Source of the DNA: CAVXZE01 sp963766175
GTDB lineage: Bacteria; Myxococcota_A; UBA9160; UBA6930
Reading direction: 5' to 3'
Length of the DNA: 64,000 nt
Assembly (NCBI GenBank): GCA_963766175.1
Contig: CAVXZE010000014.1
Coordinates: forward strand, 62,001 to 126,000
Below the pieces are notes generated by a model that did no database searches, had not been told where the DNA came from, and was given only the letters and a program-made list of their open reading frames with translations. Made by a program: the position numbers and the translations under genes. Below are positions 52,901 through 61,871 of the stretch, in pieces; positions within the stretch are counted from its first letter, which is position 1; each line of letters opens with the position of its first letter.

Positions 52901-55429
52901 ATGAACGCCTTGCTCCCCTCGACTCCCTCTCGATCCCGGTTCTTGCGAGGGGCGATCTTCGCCCTCGTCGGCGCTGGCCTGGTCATGCTCGCGATGCCGA
53001 TCCAGCGGGCCGCCGCCTGGGGCGGTGGCTCTTGGAAGCATTCCCGGCACGGGTTCGCCATCGAGACGCTCTCCAGCGCCTCGGATCAGGTGAGTGGCGG
53101 CGACGTCATGGTTCGGATCCATGTGCCCGGAAGGCGCCCGCTGGAGCGTGTGCGCGTCTTCCGCAACGGTGAGGACGTCACCGATGTCTTTGAGCCCGAG
53201 GAGGGTCGGCACGCCCTCGTCGGGCTGGTGGATGGGCTGGTGCTGGGCTGGAACTTCCTCAGCGTCGCTCCCAACCCCCGCGGCCATGGCCGGGTGGCCC
53301 TGCGTCTGCTGAAGAACCACCCCATCAGCGGGCCGATCTTCTCCGGGCCGCAACAGCAGCCCTTCGTCTGCACCACGGCCCGGCTTGGACTCGGGCAGCC
53401 CCTCGTCGACAACATGGGCGCGATCGGGATTCCAGTGGCGATGGAGGATGCGGACGGAAACTACCCGAGAGACGGGAGGGGCTACCCCACCGCAGATGCC
53501 GAGATCGTCGGCTGGAGCAAGGACTGCGCCGCCGAGATCCTCGTCGAGTATCGCTACCGGACGACCGCTGGGAGCTTCGCCCCCCTCGCCGACCCCACGG
53601 CGCCACTGCCGGCCGACATCGCGATGACCACAACGCTCGACGGACTCACCGTTCCCTACATCGTCCGCTGGGAGAGGGGGACCATCAACCGGTTCGTGTA
53701 CAGCGTCGCGATGCTCGCCCCCGTCACCGAGGGGGACCCCCTGGAACCCGATGACGCGATCTGGAACGGCCGGCTGGTATTCAGCTTCGACGGCGGCGTT
53801 GCGATCGGTCACACCCAAGGGACGATCGGCACCGGCACCATGCTGCCCCATGATCTCCTCTCCCTGGGCTACGCGGTCGTGACCTCGAGCGCTCTCCGCA
53901 CCGACACCACCTACAACCTCCAGGTCGGCGGTGAGACGGCGCTGATGCTGAAGGAGCACTTCGTCGAGTCCCACGGTGTTCCGCTCTACACCGTCGGCGT
54001 CGGCGGATCGGGCGGAGCCAACCAGCAGCACATCTACGGACAGAACCATCCCGGGCTCATCGACGCGGCGATCCCGCAATATTCCTACTCGGACATGGTG
54101 ACCCAGACCATCCACGTCGGGGACTGCGAGTTGCTCGAGCACTACTTCGACGTCTCCGACGCAGGCAACCCAAAGTGGCTCGAGATCGAGAACCGGCAGG
54201 CGATCCAGGGTCTCAACGCATCCTGGCATCCCAAGAACCTGAGCGGCGGTGACGCCATGCAGTGGAATCTGATCTACGAATTCTTCTACTCCGCCCTGGG
54301 ACTTCCCATCCCGGAGCGCGCCCCCGAGTCGCCGGTGCCGGCGCTGACCGAGTGCCGGGCGGCCTGGTTCGGTCTCTCCCCGCTCGTCCTGAACCCGACC
54401 TTCACCAACGTCTCGGATCTCGACAAGCTCGCCCAGGGAGTGGAGGGGGTCGAGTGGACCCACTGGGGCGACATGGTGAACGTCTACGGTCTCGACGAGT
54501 TCGGCTTCGCGCGGGTGCCCTGGGACAACGTCGGCGTTCAATACGGTCTCCAGGCGCTCCACGCCGGCGTCATCACGGCGGAAGAGTTCCTGCACTTGAA
54601 CGCCAACGTGGGTGCCTGGAAGGAGTCCCGCGATCTCGTCACCGAAGGCTTCCCGTTCGAGGGAGACATCAGCCTGGCAGACTTCGACCCCTGGAGCTCG
54701 CGGAACATGAACCTGAGTCCGGATGGTGGCGCGACGCCGGCTCCACGGCGCGAGGGCGATCTCGACGCCATCGCGGCCGCCTACGACTCCGGCATGGTCT
54801 TCAAAGGGAAGCTGGAGATCCCCATCATCGACTGGCGACACTATCGGGAGCACGAGCTCAACATGCACCACACCCATCAATCCTTCGCCACCCGGCAGCG
54901 GCTGATCGAGGGAAAGGGAGACGCCGACAACCAGGTGATCTGGTTCACCGATGCCCGGCCCGCCGTTGCCTTCGACCAGACGCCGGAGGCCTTCGAGGTG
55001 ATCGACGAGTGGATGGCGAACATCCGCGCCAACCCCAAGCGCAGCGTGGCTGAGAACAGGCCGCCGCGGGCGGTCGACCGCTGCTTCACCACCATGGGCG
55101 AGGAGATCGTTGCGGGTGATCACGTATGGGACGGCATCTTGAACGACCGGCCGCCCGGCCCCTGCACCGAGCAGTTCCCGATCTACAAGAGCTCGCGCAT
55201 CGTCGCGGGTGGCCCGATCCAGGGTGGCATCTTCAAGTGCCAGCTTCAGACGGTGGCGGATGCGATCTCCAAGGGGATCTACGGGTCGTGGACGCCGACA
55301 GCCGCGGAGCAGGCGCGCCTCGAAGAGATCTTCCCGACCGGAGTGTGCGATTGGACGCTCCCCGACGCGGGGCGACCCCCGGAGCGACCGAGGTGGTGGC
55401 GGCCGCCGTGGTTCGGAGAGCGAGACTGA
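52901..55429 (+). CDS. DUF6351-family exported protein (alpha/beta-hydrolase-like)
   Basis: 842 residues from ATG 52901 (GGAGGAGAG upstream). Signal or anchor segment at about 14-38 (FLRGAIFALVGAGLVMLAMP; ends AAAWGGG). An N-terminal beta-rich domain carries RVRVFRNGEDVTDVFEPEEG and RHALVGLVDGLVLGWNFLSV. The central domain has a nucleophile-elbow-like VGVGGSGGANQQHIYG. Conserved family blocks: VRWERGTINRFVYSVAML, HTHQSFATRQRLIEGKGDAD, and the C-terminal CDWTLPDAGRPPE. No enzymatic activity is established for the family; a secreted esterase- or depolymerase-like role is a guess. Several Cys suggest disulfides. Confidence 0.82.
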   Translation: MNALLPSTPSRSRFLRGAIFALVGAGLVMLAMPIQRAAAWGGGSWKHSRHGFAIETLSSASDQVSGGDVMVRIHVPGRRPLERVRVFRNGEDVTDVFEPEEGRHALVGLVDGLVLGWNFLSVAPNPRGHGRVALRLLKNHPISGPIFSGPQQQPFVCTTARLGLGQPLVDNMGAIGIPVAMEDADGNYPRDGRGYPTADAEIVGWSKDCAAEILVEYRYRTTAGSFAPLADPTAPLPADIAMTTTLDGLTVPYIVRWERGTINRFVYSVAMLAPVTEGDPLEPDDAIWNGRLVFSFDGGVAIGHTQGTIGTGTMLPHDLLSLGYAVVTSSALRTDTTYNLQVGGETALMLKEHFVESHGVPLYTVGVGGSGGANQQHIYGQNHPGLIDAAIPQYSYSDMVTQTIHVGDCELLEHYFDVSDAGNPKWLEIENRQAIQGLNASWHPKNLSGGDAMQWNLIYEFFYSALGLPIPERAPESPVPALTECRAAWFGLSPLVLNPTFTNVSDLDKLAQGVEGVEWTHWGDMVNVYGLDEFGFARVPWDNVGVQYGLQALHAGVITAEEFLHLNANVGAWKESRDLVTEGFPFEGDISLADFDPWSSRNMNLSPDGGATPAPRREGDLDAIAAAYDSGMVFKGKLEIPIIDWRHYREHELNMHHTHQSFATRQRLIEGKGDADNQVIWFTDARPAVAFDQTPEAFEVIDEWMANIRANPKRSVAENRPPRAVDRCFTTMGEEIVAGDHVWDGILNDRPPGPCTEQFPIYKSSRIVAGGPIQGGIFKCQLQTVADAISKGIYGSWTPTAAEQARLEEIFPTGVCDWTLPDAGRPPERPRWWRPPWFGERD

Positions 55430-55440
55430 CCCAGGGCTAG

Positions 55441-55782
55441 CTAGGACGTCCTCCCATGTCGTCTTCCGCGGCTCCGCCGCGAAGCGGCCTCGCCCGCGCC
55501 CGCCTGACAGCACTCCTCGTAGAGAAAATCCACGAGAGCGTTGAGCGTGGCGAAGCGGGGCCGGCAGCGCAGCACCCGTCCCTCGCGCTGCTGCTCCACC
55601 AGGCCCGCCCAGACCAGGCGCGAAATATGGTGGGAGAGCGTCGAGGCGGGAATCCCGAGCTCCGCCTGGATCTCGCCCACGGAGAGCGGATTCTCGCCTG
55701 ATCGCACCAGCAGGCGGAAGATACGCAGCCGCGTGACGTTGCCGAGCTCCGCCAGCCCTGTTGCGGCGGTCTCCAACTGCAT
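55441..55782 (-). CDS. ArsR/SmtB-family transcription regulator
   Basis: 113 residues. Winged helix-turn-helix: AELGNVTRLRIFRLLVRSGE, VGEIQAELGIPASTLSHHIS, LVEQQREGRVLRCRPRF. It ends with YEECCQAGAGEA, where the adjacent Cys pair might bind metal, plus an Arg-rich tail. It lacks the ELCVCD metal motif of ArsR/SmtB alpha3. A palindrome and promoter-like boxes lie just upstream. It converges with the DUF6351 gene (11-nt gap) and may control itself or the FG-GAP gene. Confidence 0.9.
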   Translation of the reverse strand: MQLETAATGLAELGNVTRLRIFRLLVRSGENPLSVGEIQAELGIPASTLSHHISRLVWAGLVEQQREGRVLRCRPRFATLNALVDFLYEECCQAGAGEAASRRSRGRRHGRTS

Positions 55783-56101
55783 ACCCGGACGCTAGCGGCG
55801 AGATCCGCTCCGGTCAACGATATTTCTAGAAATTTCGAATCTACGGATTCCACCATTCCGGGGCCACACACCCGAGACAGAGTGCACCTCGCCTCGGGTC
55901 AAACCCTGTTTCGAAATCGATTCGAGCACGGGGTTCCAAGGAAAAGATGTCCTCTTGTGATGACCGTCACCTCACGCCGACGGCGATTCAGCGAAAAGTA
56001 AACCGCCGCGCAGATCAGAGAGAGCTCCTGCTCTCGGACTGCGCAAGCGGTGGCTTGGATGGGGGCTGCCGCCCAGTGGTGTGAGAGAGGGTCCATCGAA
56101 A
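55783..56101. other. 319-bp gene-free region between arsR-type and FG-GAP genes
   Basis: Besides the operator-like palindrome, two short perfect inverted repeats are present: GAATC/GATTC at 55837-55850 and TCGAA/TTCGA at 55911-55925. The region is less GC-rich than its surroundings. No coding potential or RNA gene was seen. Confidence 0.4.
55789..55833 (-). promoter_or_regulatory. Candidate promoter and operator of the arsR-type gene
   Basis: On the minus strand TTGACC (55812-55817) and TAGCGT (55789-55794) are 17 nt apart, putting the start of transcription at or very near the ATG at 55782, so a leaderless mRNA is possible. Immediately upstream of the -35, ATTTCTAGAAAT (55822-55833) is a perfect 12-bp palindrome that extends imperfectly to 20 bp, a plausible ArsR-type operator. 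Confidence 0.5.
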
Positions 56102-57573
56102 ATGCGCAGCTTCGCAAGCCTGGCAGTCGTCGTCGGCGCGGTGTTCGCCCTCGCGAGCTCTTCCGCGCTCGCCACGGTCAAGGTGCCCGGAACGAACGCC
56201 ACCTTCACTTGGACGCCGCCCCCGGAGTCCGTGGCATCGTACCGGGTCGAGGTATGCAGGAACGGTGGCAAGTACCAGCAGGAGCGAACCGTCGCGGCAC
56301 CGCAGGTGACCGTTACTGGCAACTTCGGTGAAAAGCTCCAAGTACGCGTCACAGCGTGTACAGCGACCGGGAGCTGCAGCGAGCCCTCCAAGGCCTCGAC
56401 CAAGGTGAAGTTCGTGGATCCGAACGATGCCGGCGGGAGCGCTGCCAAGGCCGAAGCGAAGGCTGCCAAGGCTGCAGCCAAGGCCGAAGCGAAGGCTGCC
56501 AAGGCTGCAGCCAAGGCCGAAGCGAAGGCTGCCAGGGCGAAGGCTGCCAAGGCTGCACCAAGGCCGAAGCGAAGGCTGCCAAGTTGGAGGCGAAGGCCGC
56601 GAAGCAGGCGAAGGGTGACGACGACTGGGTGGACCTGCCGCCGCCGGCGCCGGCGGTGCCTCTGGTGCAGGGCGCGATGCCCTACGATTTCAATGGCGAT
56701 GGCAGTACGGACCTGCTCTGGCGCAATCGCCGGACCGAGGCCGTGGCCATCTGGCTGATGAATGGAACGTCGCCGTCCAGCATCGTCGACCTCGGCACGC
56801 TGGAAAAGAACTGGGAGTTCGTCGGTTCGGGAGACTTCGACGGCGACGGCTTCGCGGACCTGCTGCTGCAAGGAAGCCGCGGAAGCTACGAGATCTGGTT
56901 CATGAATGGCGGTCAGATCGGTAGCGCCGTCCCGCTGGAAGGCCCCGGCAGCGGTTACAAGACCGAGGCGATCGGTGACTTCGACGGGGACGGTTACGCG
57001 GACCTGCTTTGGCGCAAGGGGAAGAGCAGCCTGGTCTGGTTCATGCGTGGATGGACCGTGGACCAGGCGGTCGCCGGGCCCGACATCAAGAAGCTCTCGC
57101 CGGGCGTTTGCACCCCGGACCTGGACGGTGACGGAAGGTCCGACGTGGTCTGGAGCGGCAGCAAAGAGACCGCCGCCTGGCTGATGGCGGGAGCGTCGCC
57201 CTGGCGATCGGGTCCGGCCGGACCGCGGATGAAGCCGAGTCGGGCAGTCGGCTGCGGCGACGCGGACGGGGATGGGTTCGGCGACGTGCTCTGGTTCCAC
57301 AAGAAGCTGGGGGGAATCCTCTGGGCAATGGACGGTAGCGTCGGCGTAGATCTGTCCTTGGAGCTTCCGGCGCTCGAAGCCGGCTGGACCATGGAGGCCT
57401 CGGGAGACTTCGACGGCGACGGGCTCGCCAATGAAATCCTCGCCCGCGACACGAAGAGCGGGGCCATCGAAGTCTGGCAGCTTCAGTGGAACAGCCAGCG
57501 CACCAGCTTCACTGTCGCCTCGACGGCGGGCGCCGGTATGGGGAGCAAGGACTGGGAGGTCGTCGCTCCCTGA
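56102..57573 (+). pseudogene. Exported FG-GAP/VCBS-repeat protein, frame broken in an Ala/Lys repeat
   Basis: Starts at ATG 56102. Signal peptide (SLAVVVGAVFALASSSALA) and a fibronectin-like domain (FTWTPPPESVASYRVEVCRN, VTACTATGSCSEPSKAST). Then an AAKAEAK repeat tract encoded by 33-nt direct repeats. The frame then changes near 56557, one base missing relative to the other units (GCTGCACC against GCTGCAGCC). The continuing frame has about six FG-GAP/VCBS Ca2+-binding repeats (DFNGDGSTDLLWR, DFDGDGFADLLLQ, DFDGDGYADLLWR and so on). Restoring the base gives 490 residues. Likely a surface or secreted beta-propeller. Error, phase switching or decay are all possible. Confidence 0.78.
56441..56593 (+). 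repeat. 33-nt tandem repeats encoding AAKAEAK-type units
   Basis: Two exact 33-nt units lie at 56462-56494 and 56495-56527, with a partial unit before them and one or two degenerate units after. Each encodes 11 residues rich in Ala, Lys and Glu, probably a stiff helical linker. Units are multiples of three, so gain or loss keeps frame, but the last unit lacks one G and shifts it. Confidence 0.8.
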
Positions 57574-57600
57574 ATCCCCTTCCACTTCGACGCGGCACGA

Positions 57601-57623
57601 CCTGGCGAGAAATGCAGGCCAGG
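57601..57623 (+). repeat. Hairpin element copy 2 (conserved 11-nt loop)
   Basis: Perfect 6-bp stem CCTGGC/GCCAGG closes the 11-nt loop GAGAAATGCAG. Same geometry and near-identical loop as the element at 26455-26477. It sits in the 52-bp gap between converging genes, without a T-run, so a terminator role is not obvious. Confidence 0.55.
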
Positions 57624-57625
57624 CC

Positions 57626-58588
57626 TCAGCTGCAGGAGAGGGACGGTCCACCCCCGCGCCACCACGCCTTCCTCCCCCGGGTTCCGAACCGGAGCACGTG
57701 GATGAGATTCGGAGCATTTCCATCCACGACGAAGAGCTCACCCGCGCCGAAGCCCAGGCCCTTCGCCTTGGAGATCCCGAAGACCGCGACGTCGTAGCTC
57801 TCCATCACTGCCTTCGCTTCCCAGTCGACGCGCACCAGCTTCTCGCGATTGGTCAGGAGCCAGAGCGAGCGGCCGTCGAAGGCCATCCCGACGATCTTGC
57901 CCTCGGTGATGGCCACCAGGGGAAGAAGATTGCCCTGGTCGTCGATATCGACGAATCGGTTTCGCTCGATGTCGTACTCGACGACGTCGCGGCCGATGGC
58001 GAGGTAGATCTTCCCTTCGATCGCCACGGCCGGGCCGTATTTCCACCCGGTGGGAAGCTCCCGCCAGTCGACCAGCAGAAACCGCCCGCGCCCGTGCTTC
58101 TTTCGCAGCCGGAAGAGCGCTGGCTTGTCCACCGGCGGGTCGAGTTGCGGCATGTTGACCGTGTTGAAGACGAAGAGAGTGCGACTGACGGGATCGTAGG
58201 CGACGCCCTCCAGCTCCGAGGTGTAGGAGCATTGCGTGCGGGGGTCCAGATCCCCGTCGTCGCAGCGTCCCACCTGCGGGAAGGCTTCGACGATCTGGCC
58301 CGCGGTCACCCGCGAGCGGTAGTGCCCGGTCCGCCGGTCGAGCTCGAACACCGCCTGCGAGTGGTCGTCGCCGATCCAGAGGTTGTCGTCCTCGGGCACG
58401 TAGACGATGGTCTCGGTGTCCCTCATGCTCACCGTGGAATGCGCGAGAGGCTGGGTGCGGATGGTGCGATCGCGGCACAGGGCGATCACCGGCTCGGTCA
58501 CCGGCTCCGGCGCGAGCGGACCGTACGCGCAGGACACCGCCCCGAGCACCGTGAGCATCACGGCCGCTCTCGATAGCTTGCCTTCCAT
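57626..58588 (-). CDS. Predicted lipoprotein with beta-propeller-like repeats
   Basis: 320 residues from ATG 58588. The signal ends at LTVLGAVSCAYG (lipobox), so probably an envelope lipoprotein. The rest has repeated strands typical of a propeller: RDTETIVYVPEDDNLWIGDD, YTSELEGVAYDPVSRTLFVF, YGPAVAIEGKIYLAIGRDVV, VGMAFDGRSLWLLTNREKLV, LGFGAGELFVVDGNAPN. No family recognised beyond that. Five to six Cys could make disulfides. Function unknown. Confidence 0.8.
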   Translation of the reverse strand: MEGKLSRAAVMLTVLGAVSCAYGPLAPEPVTEPVIALCRDRTIRTQPLAHSTVSMRDTETIVYVPEDDNLWIGDDHSQAVFELDRRTGHYRSRVTAGQIVEAFPQVGRCDDGDLDPRTQCSYTSELEGVAYDPVSRTLFVFNTVNMPQLDPPVDKPALFRLRKKHGRGRFLLVDWRELPTGWKYGPAVAIEGKIYLAIGRDVVEYDIERNRFVDIDDQGNLLPLVAITEGKIVGMAFDGRSLWLLTNREKLVRVDWEAKAVMESYDVAVFGISKAKGLGFGAGELFVVDGNAPNLIHVLRFGTRGRKAWWRGGGPSLSCS

Positions 58589-58783
58589 TTCACACCCCGG
58601 TCTGGCGATGGTTGGAGAAATCATGCTAGCCCTCATCTTTTGCCAGGTCGCGAAGCTGCGGTGCTCGCGTCGGCTGATCAGCCCGGTTGGCGAGCGTCGC
58701 CTCGACGCGTTGTTCCCCGTGGGGGAATCGGGGCGCCTTGCGGGCTCCCGCGAGGCCTCTTCCCCGCTACCGTAGAGATACCG

Positions 58784-59617
58784 ATGTATCGCGAAAAGAA
58801 GACGCGGCTCACCAGCGGGAGGAAGCTGACCGCCGCCTACCGGCTGCTCCCGCATTTCATCGTCATCAGCGTCGAGAGGGGCGGCACCACATCCCTCTAC
58901 CGCTACCTCAACCGACATCCGTGTGTTGCGGAGCCCTTCCGCAAGGAGGTCGACTATTTCGACTTCAACTGGTCTCGGGGTCTCCGCTGGTATCGCGCGC
59001 ACTTTCCGACGCGGTGGCACGCGGCCTGGACCCGAGCGCGGCGGGGACACCCGCTCGTCACCGGCGAGGCCACCCCCTACTACTTGTACCATCCGCTGGT
59101 TCCCGAGCGCATCGTCCGGACCCTCCCCGACGTGAAGCTCATCGCTCTGCTCCGAAACCCGGTAGAGCGCGCCTACTCCCACTACAACATGAACTGCCGG
59201 CAGCAGAAGGAAAGCCTTTCCTTCGAGGAGGCGATCGAGTGCGAGGAGGAACGCCTCCGGGGCGAGTACGCGCGGCTCGAGCAAGGGGAGATCGAATTCA
59301 GCGAGAACCACTACAAGTTCGGCTACCTGTTTCGCGGCATCTACGTGGACCGACTCAAGCTCTGGCACGAGTACTTTCCCCCCGAGCGTCTCCTGGTCCT
59401 GCGCAGTGAGGACCTCTACGAGGATCCACCGGCGGTGCTGGATCAGGTGATCGACTTCCTGGGCCTTCCCTCATGGAAGCTCACCGAGTTCAAGGCCTAC
59501 AACCAGAAGCCGTATCAGCCCATCCGTCCCGAGACCCGGCGCAGGCTGGCGGAACACTTCGCTCCGCACAACGAGCGGCTCTACGAGTACCTCGGGCGAG
59601 ACTTCGGCTGGAGCTGA
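58784..59617 (+). CDS. PAPS-dependent sulfotransferase domain protein
   Basis: 277 residues from ATG 58784. The 5'-phosphosulfate loop is VERGGTTSLYRYLNRHP and the 3'-phosphate motif LIALLRNPVERAYSHYNMNC, both classic for the carbohydrate sulfotransferase group. FPPERLLVLRSEDLYEDPPA is the third conserved block. It transfers sulfate from PAPS to a glycan or lipid, cytoplasmic. Its neighbours (two glycosyltransferase-like proteins and a sulfatase-superfamily enzyme) suggest surface-glycan modification. Confidence 0.92.
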   Translation: MYREKKTRLTSGRKLTAAYRLLPHFIVISVERGGTTSLYRYLNRHPCVAEPFRKEVDYFDFNWSRGLRWYRAHFPTRWHAAWTRARRGHPLVTGEATPYYLYHPLVPERIVRTLPDVKLIALLRNPVERAYSHYNMNCRQQKESLSFEEAIECEEERLRGEYARLEQGEIEFSENHYKFGYLFRGIYVDRLKLWHEYFPPERLLVLRSEDLYEDPPAVLDQVIDFLGLPSWKLTEFKAYNQKPYQPIRPETRRRLAEHFAPHNERLYEYLGRDFGWS

Positions 59618-59664
59618 GAGCCTGGGCGAACCGGAGCCGCACCTGTCACCTGTCGGCGAGGTCG

Positions 59665-60723
59665 CTACGCGATGGCCTGGCTCGAGATGGCCGGTACCAC
59701 GTAGCGCTTCGTGAGGTCGCGGATCTGCGCGGAGAGCGCCCGGAGCCCGACGATCCCCGCTGGCTCGCCGGCCAGGCGGCGCCAGCCCCGGAGTGCCCGT
59801 CCCCCGAGTGACGGCGGGTAGACATGCCCGAGGATGAAGTCCTCGTAGAGATCCACCTCGCGCAGCCAGTCCGTGGCGGGCCCGAGATCGCCGAGGCGGA
59901 GCAGATGAACGGCGTGGTACATGCGGGCGTCCTCGAATCTGACCGCCCCGGCCATCAAGTGCATCCAGGTGGTGTGAAGCCGGTCCGGGAGGCGCTGGAG
60001 CGGGAGGCGCATCTCCTTGATGCGTTCGAGTGCCAGAGCCAGGCTGACTTGATCCTCGACTGCGATCTTGCGGTGGGCGGGGTCGGCGAGGGGAAACAGC
60101 TCGGCCAGCCGATCGAGATAGCCCTCCCAGTGTCTGAGCAGCTCCGGCCCCTGGGCCCAGGGCACCAGAAAGACGCCGGAATTGTAGTAGTGGATCATCG
60201 GCTCCAGGTGGCGGCGGCCGTGCCACGCCCGCTCCGGGAGCCGGTCCGCCAGCTCGGCCCGGACAGAGAGCATCCGCTCTTCGGGCAGGGGCATCTCCAG
60301 CGCGCCGTAGATCTGCCGCCACATTTCCTCAGGCACGCGGTGGTTGCCGGCAGGAGCGATCGCCAGACACTCGCCCAGCTCGAGGATCGGAGCCGGATCG
60401 CCCAGGAACAGGACGTCTACGTCGAGGAGGAGCAGCCGGTCGGTGCGCGGCTCCACTTCGAAGCCCCGAAGTTTGTTGCGGGTCGGTGCCTTGCCGTCAG
60501 CCGTAGGCGGGTGAACCGAGACGATCGCGTTGCAGTGCTCGGCCAGCCGGCGAACGCTCTCCGGCGGTTCCCCGATGCATGCCAGGTGCAGTGGCCAGTC
60601 GCGCGAGGAGCCCGCGTTCTCCAGCCAGGAACCCAGGAAGAGCAGGGTTCGCGCCTCGAACAGCGCGGGGTTCGACCCCTGAAAATCGGGTACAGTGACG
60701 ACGTCGACGCCCCACATCACCAT
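59665..60723 (-). CDS. Glycosyltransferase-like protein with DxD motif
   Basis: 352 residues from ATG 60723 (ATG 60717 is also possible). GT-A-like features: LLLLDVDVLFLGDPAPILEL with the DVD metal motif at 101-103, EVEPRTDR before it, IHYYNSGVFLVPW, and HRKIAVEDQVSLALAL, all reminiscent of GT8-type or nucleotide-diphospho-sugar transferase folds. No signal. Family membership is uncertain beyond the fold. It faces the sulfotransferase gene and diverges from the next glycosyltransferase. Confidence 0.75.
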   Translation of the reverse strand: MVMWGVDVVTVPDFQGSNPALFEARTLLFLGSWLENAGSSRDWPLHLACIGEPPESVRRLAEHCNAIVSVHPPTADGKAPTRNKLRGFEVEPRTDRLLLLDVDVLFLGDPAPILELGECLAIAPAGNHRVPEEMWRQIYGALEMPLPEERMLSVRAELADRLPERAWHGRRHLEPMIHYYNSGVFLVPWAQGPELLRHWEGYLDRLAELFPLADPAHRKIAVEDQVSLALALERIKEMRLPLQRLPDRLHTTWMHLMAGAVRFEDARMYHAVHLLRLGDLGPATDWLREVDLYEDFILGHVYPPSLGGRALRGWRRLAGEPAGIVGLRALSAQIRDLTKRYVVPAISSQAIA

Positions 60724-60824
60724 CCACTCCAGCCTCGCCGGCCCATCTTACGCGGGCGCCCGAAACCACGCAAAGTGCGCGGGGGGCTTGCCACGAGAGA
60801 TGAGGGGCTCTATGGGTAGCGCTC

Positions 60825-61763
60825 ATGAAGGAGGTGTTGTTCTACAGAACCTTCAAGAAGTACCAGGGTGGGCATCTCAAGGTCTGGGACTACTTCCTCC
60901 ACGTCCTGAGCTCGCCGAACCACACCGCCAAGGTCCGTTTTTCCCGAGATTCGGTCTGGGACGAGCGCAATCCATGGCGCGACATGCGCGGTCATACCAT
61001 CGACCCCGACACGCCCGCGAACCCCGACATGCTGCTCCTCGACGGGCGGGACTGGGAGAAGCTCTCGGAAGAGGAGCGGGAGTCATCGCGGATCCCGATT
61101 CTCAATCTGATTCAGCACGTGCGTCACGGGTTCGAGGACAACCCGCGCTATGCCTTTCTCAGGCACCGCGCGATCCGGATCTGCAACAGTGAGGAGACCG
61201 CCGAATCGATCCGCTCCACCGGTCGGGTGAACGGTCCGATCTTCACCATCCCCTACGGACTCGAGGTGGAGCTCTTTCCCAAGCCGATTCCATTCGCTGA
61301 GAAGGACCTGGACTTCCTGATCGTCGCCATCAAGCAGCCGAAGCTGGGCCGCCAGCTCAGGCGGCGACTCTGGCGTCCGGGGCGGCGCAACCATCTCCTG
61401 GTGGATCCGGTACTGCGGCGGGACTTCCTGGATCTCCTGAACCGGGCGAGGGTGTCGGTCTTTCTTCCGCACAAGACCGAGGGGTTCTACATCCCGGCTC
61501 TCGAGGGAATGGCGCTCGATACCCTCGTGGTGTGCCCCGACTGCGTGGGCAATCGCTCCTTCTGTCTGCCCGAGCACAACTGCTTCCGCCCCGAGCTCTC
61601 TTCCGGAGCCATCCGTGGCGCTGCCGAGGCCGCGCGGCGCCTGGCGCCCTCGGAGGTCACGACCTACCTGGCCAACGCACGGGAGACGTTTGCCAGGCAT
61701 GACCTGATGCGCGAGCGGAAGGATTTCCTCGAGATCTTGAACCAGGTGGACCAGCTCTGGTGA
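60825..61763 (+). CDS. Glycosyltransferase-like protein (GT-B type)
   Basis: 312 residues from ATG 60825. The N-terminal half has PILNLIQHVRHGFEDNPRYA and IRICNSEETAESIRSTGRVN. The C-terminal half resembles group-1 transferases: DLLNRARVSVFLPHKTEGFY, IPALEGMALDTLVVCPDCVG (the usual E-x7-E region). Shorter than most GT4 enzymes. The N-terminus begins VLFYRTFKKYQGGHLKVWDY, similar to capsule-type transferases. Sugar and acceptor unknown. Confidence 0.78.
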   Translation: MKEVLFYRTFKKYQGGHLKVWDYFLHVLSSPNHTAKVRFSRDSVWDERNPWRDMRGHTIDPDTPANPDMLLLDGRDWEKLSEEERESSRIPILNLIQHVRHGFEDNPRYAFLRHRAIRICNSEETAESIRSTGRVNGPIFTIPYGLEVELFPKPIPFAEKDLDFLIVAIKQPKLGRQLRRRLWRPGRRNHLLVDPVLRRDFLDLLNRARVSVFLPHKTEGFYIPALEGMALDTLVVCPDCVGNRSFCLPEHNCFRPELSSGAIRGAAEAARRLAPSEVTTYLANARETFARHDLMRERKDFLEILNQVDQLW

Positions 61764-61871
61764 CCGACTCCGGCTCCTGATCGACGCGGGGCAGGAGGCC
61801 GAGAGCGCCGGTCCGCTATCATCGTTTCGATGAGAACGACCACGTCCTCGGCACCCCTACACGGCCTCTGA

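Noticed and set aside
56441..56593. CRISPR-like array
   Set aside because: The direct repeats are contiguous coding repeats without spacers.
60660..60690. GGGGTTCGACCCC, resembling a tRNA T-arm
   Set aside because: It lies inside the N-terminal coding part of the glycosyltransferase-like gene and no acceptor or anticodon stem surrounds it.
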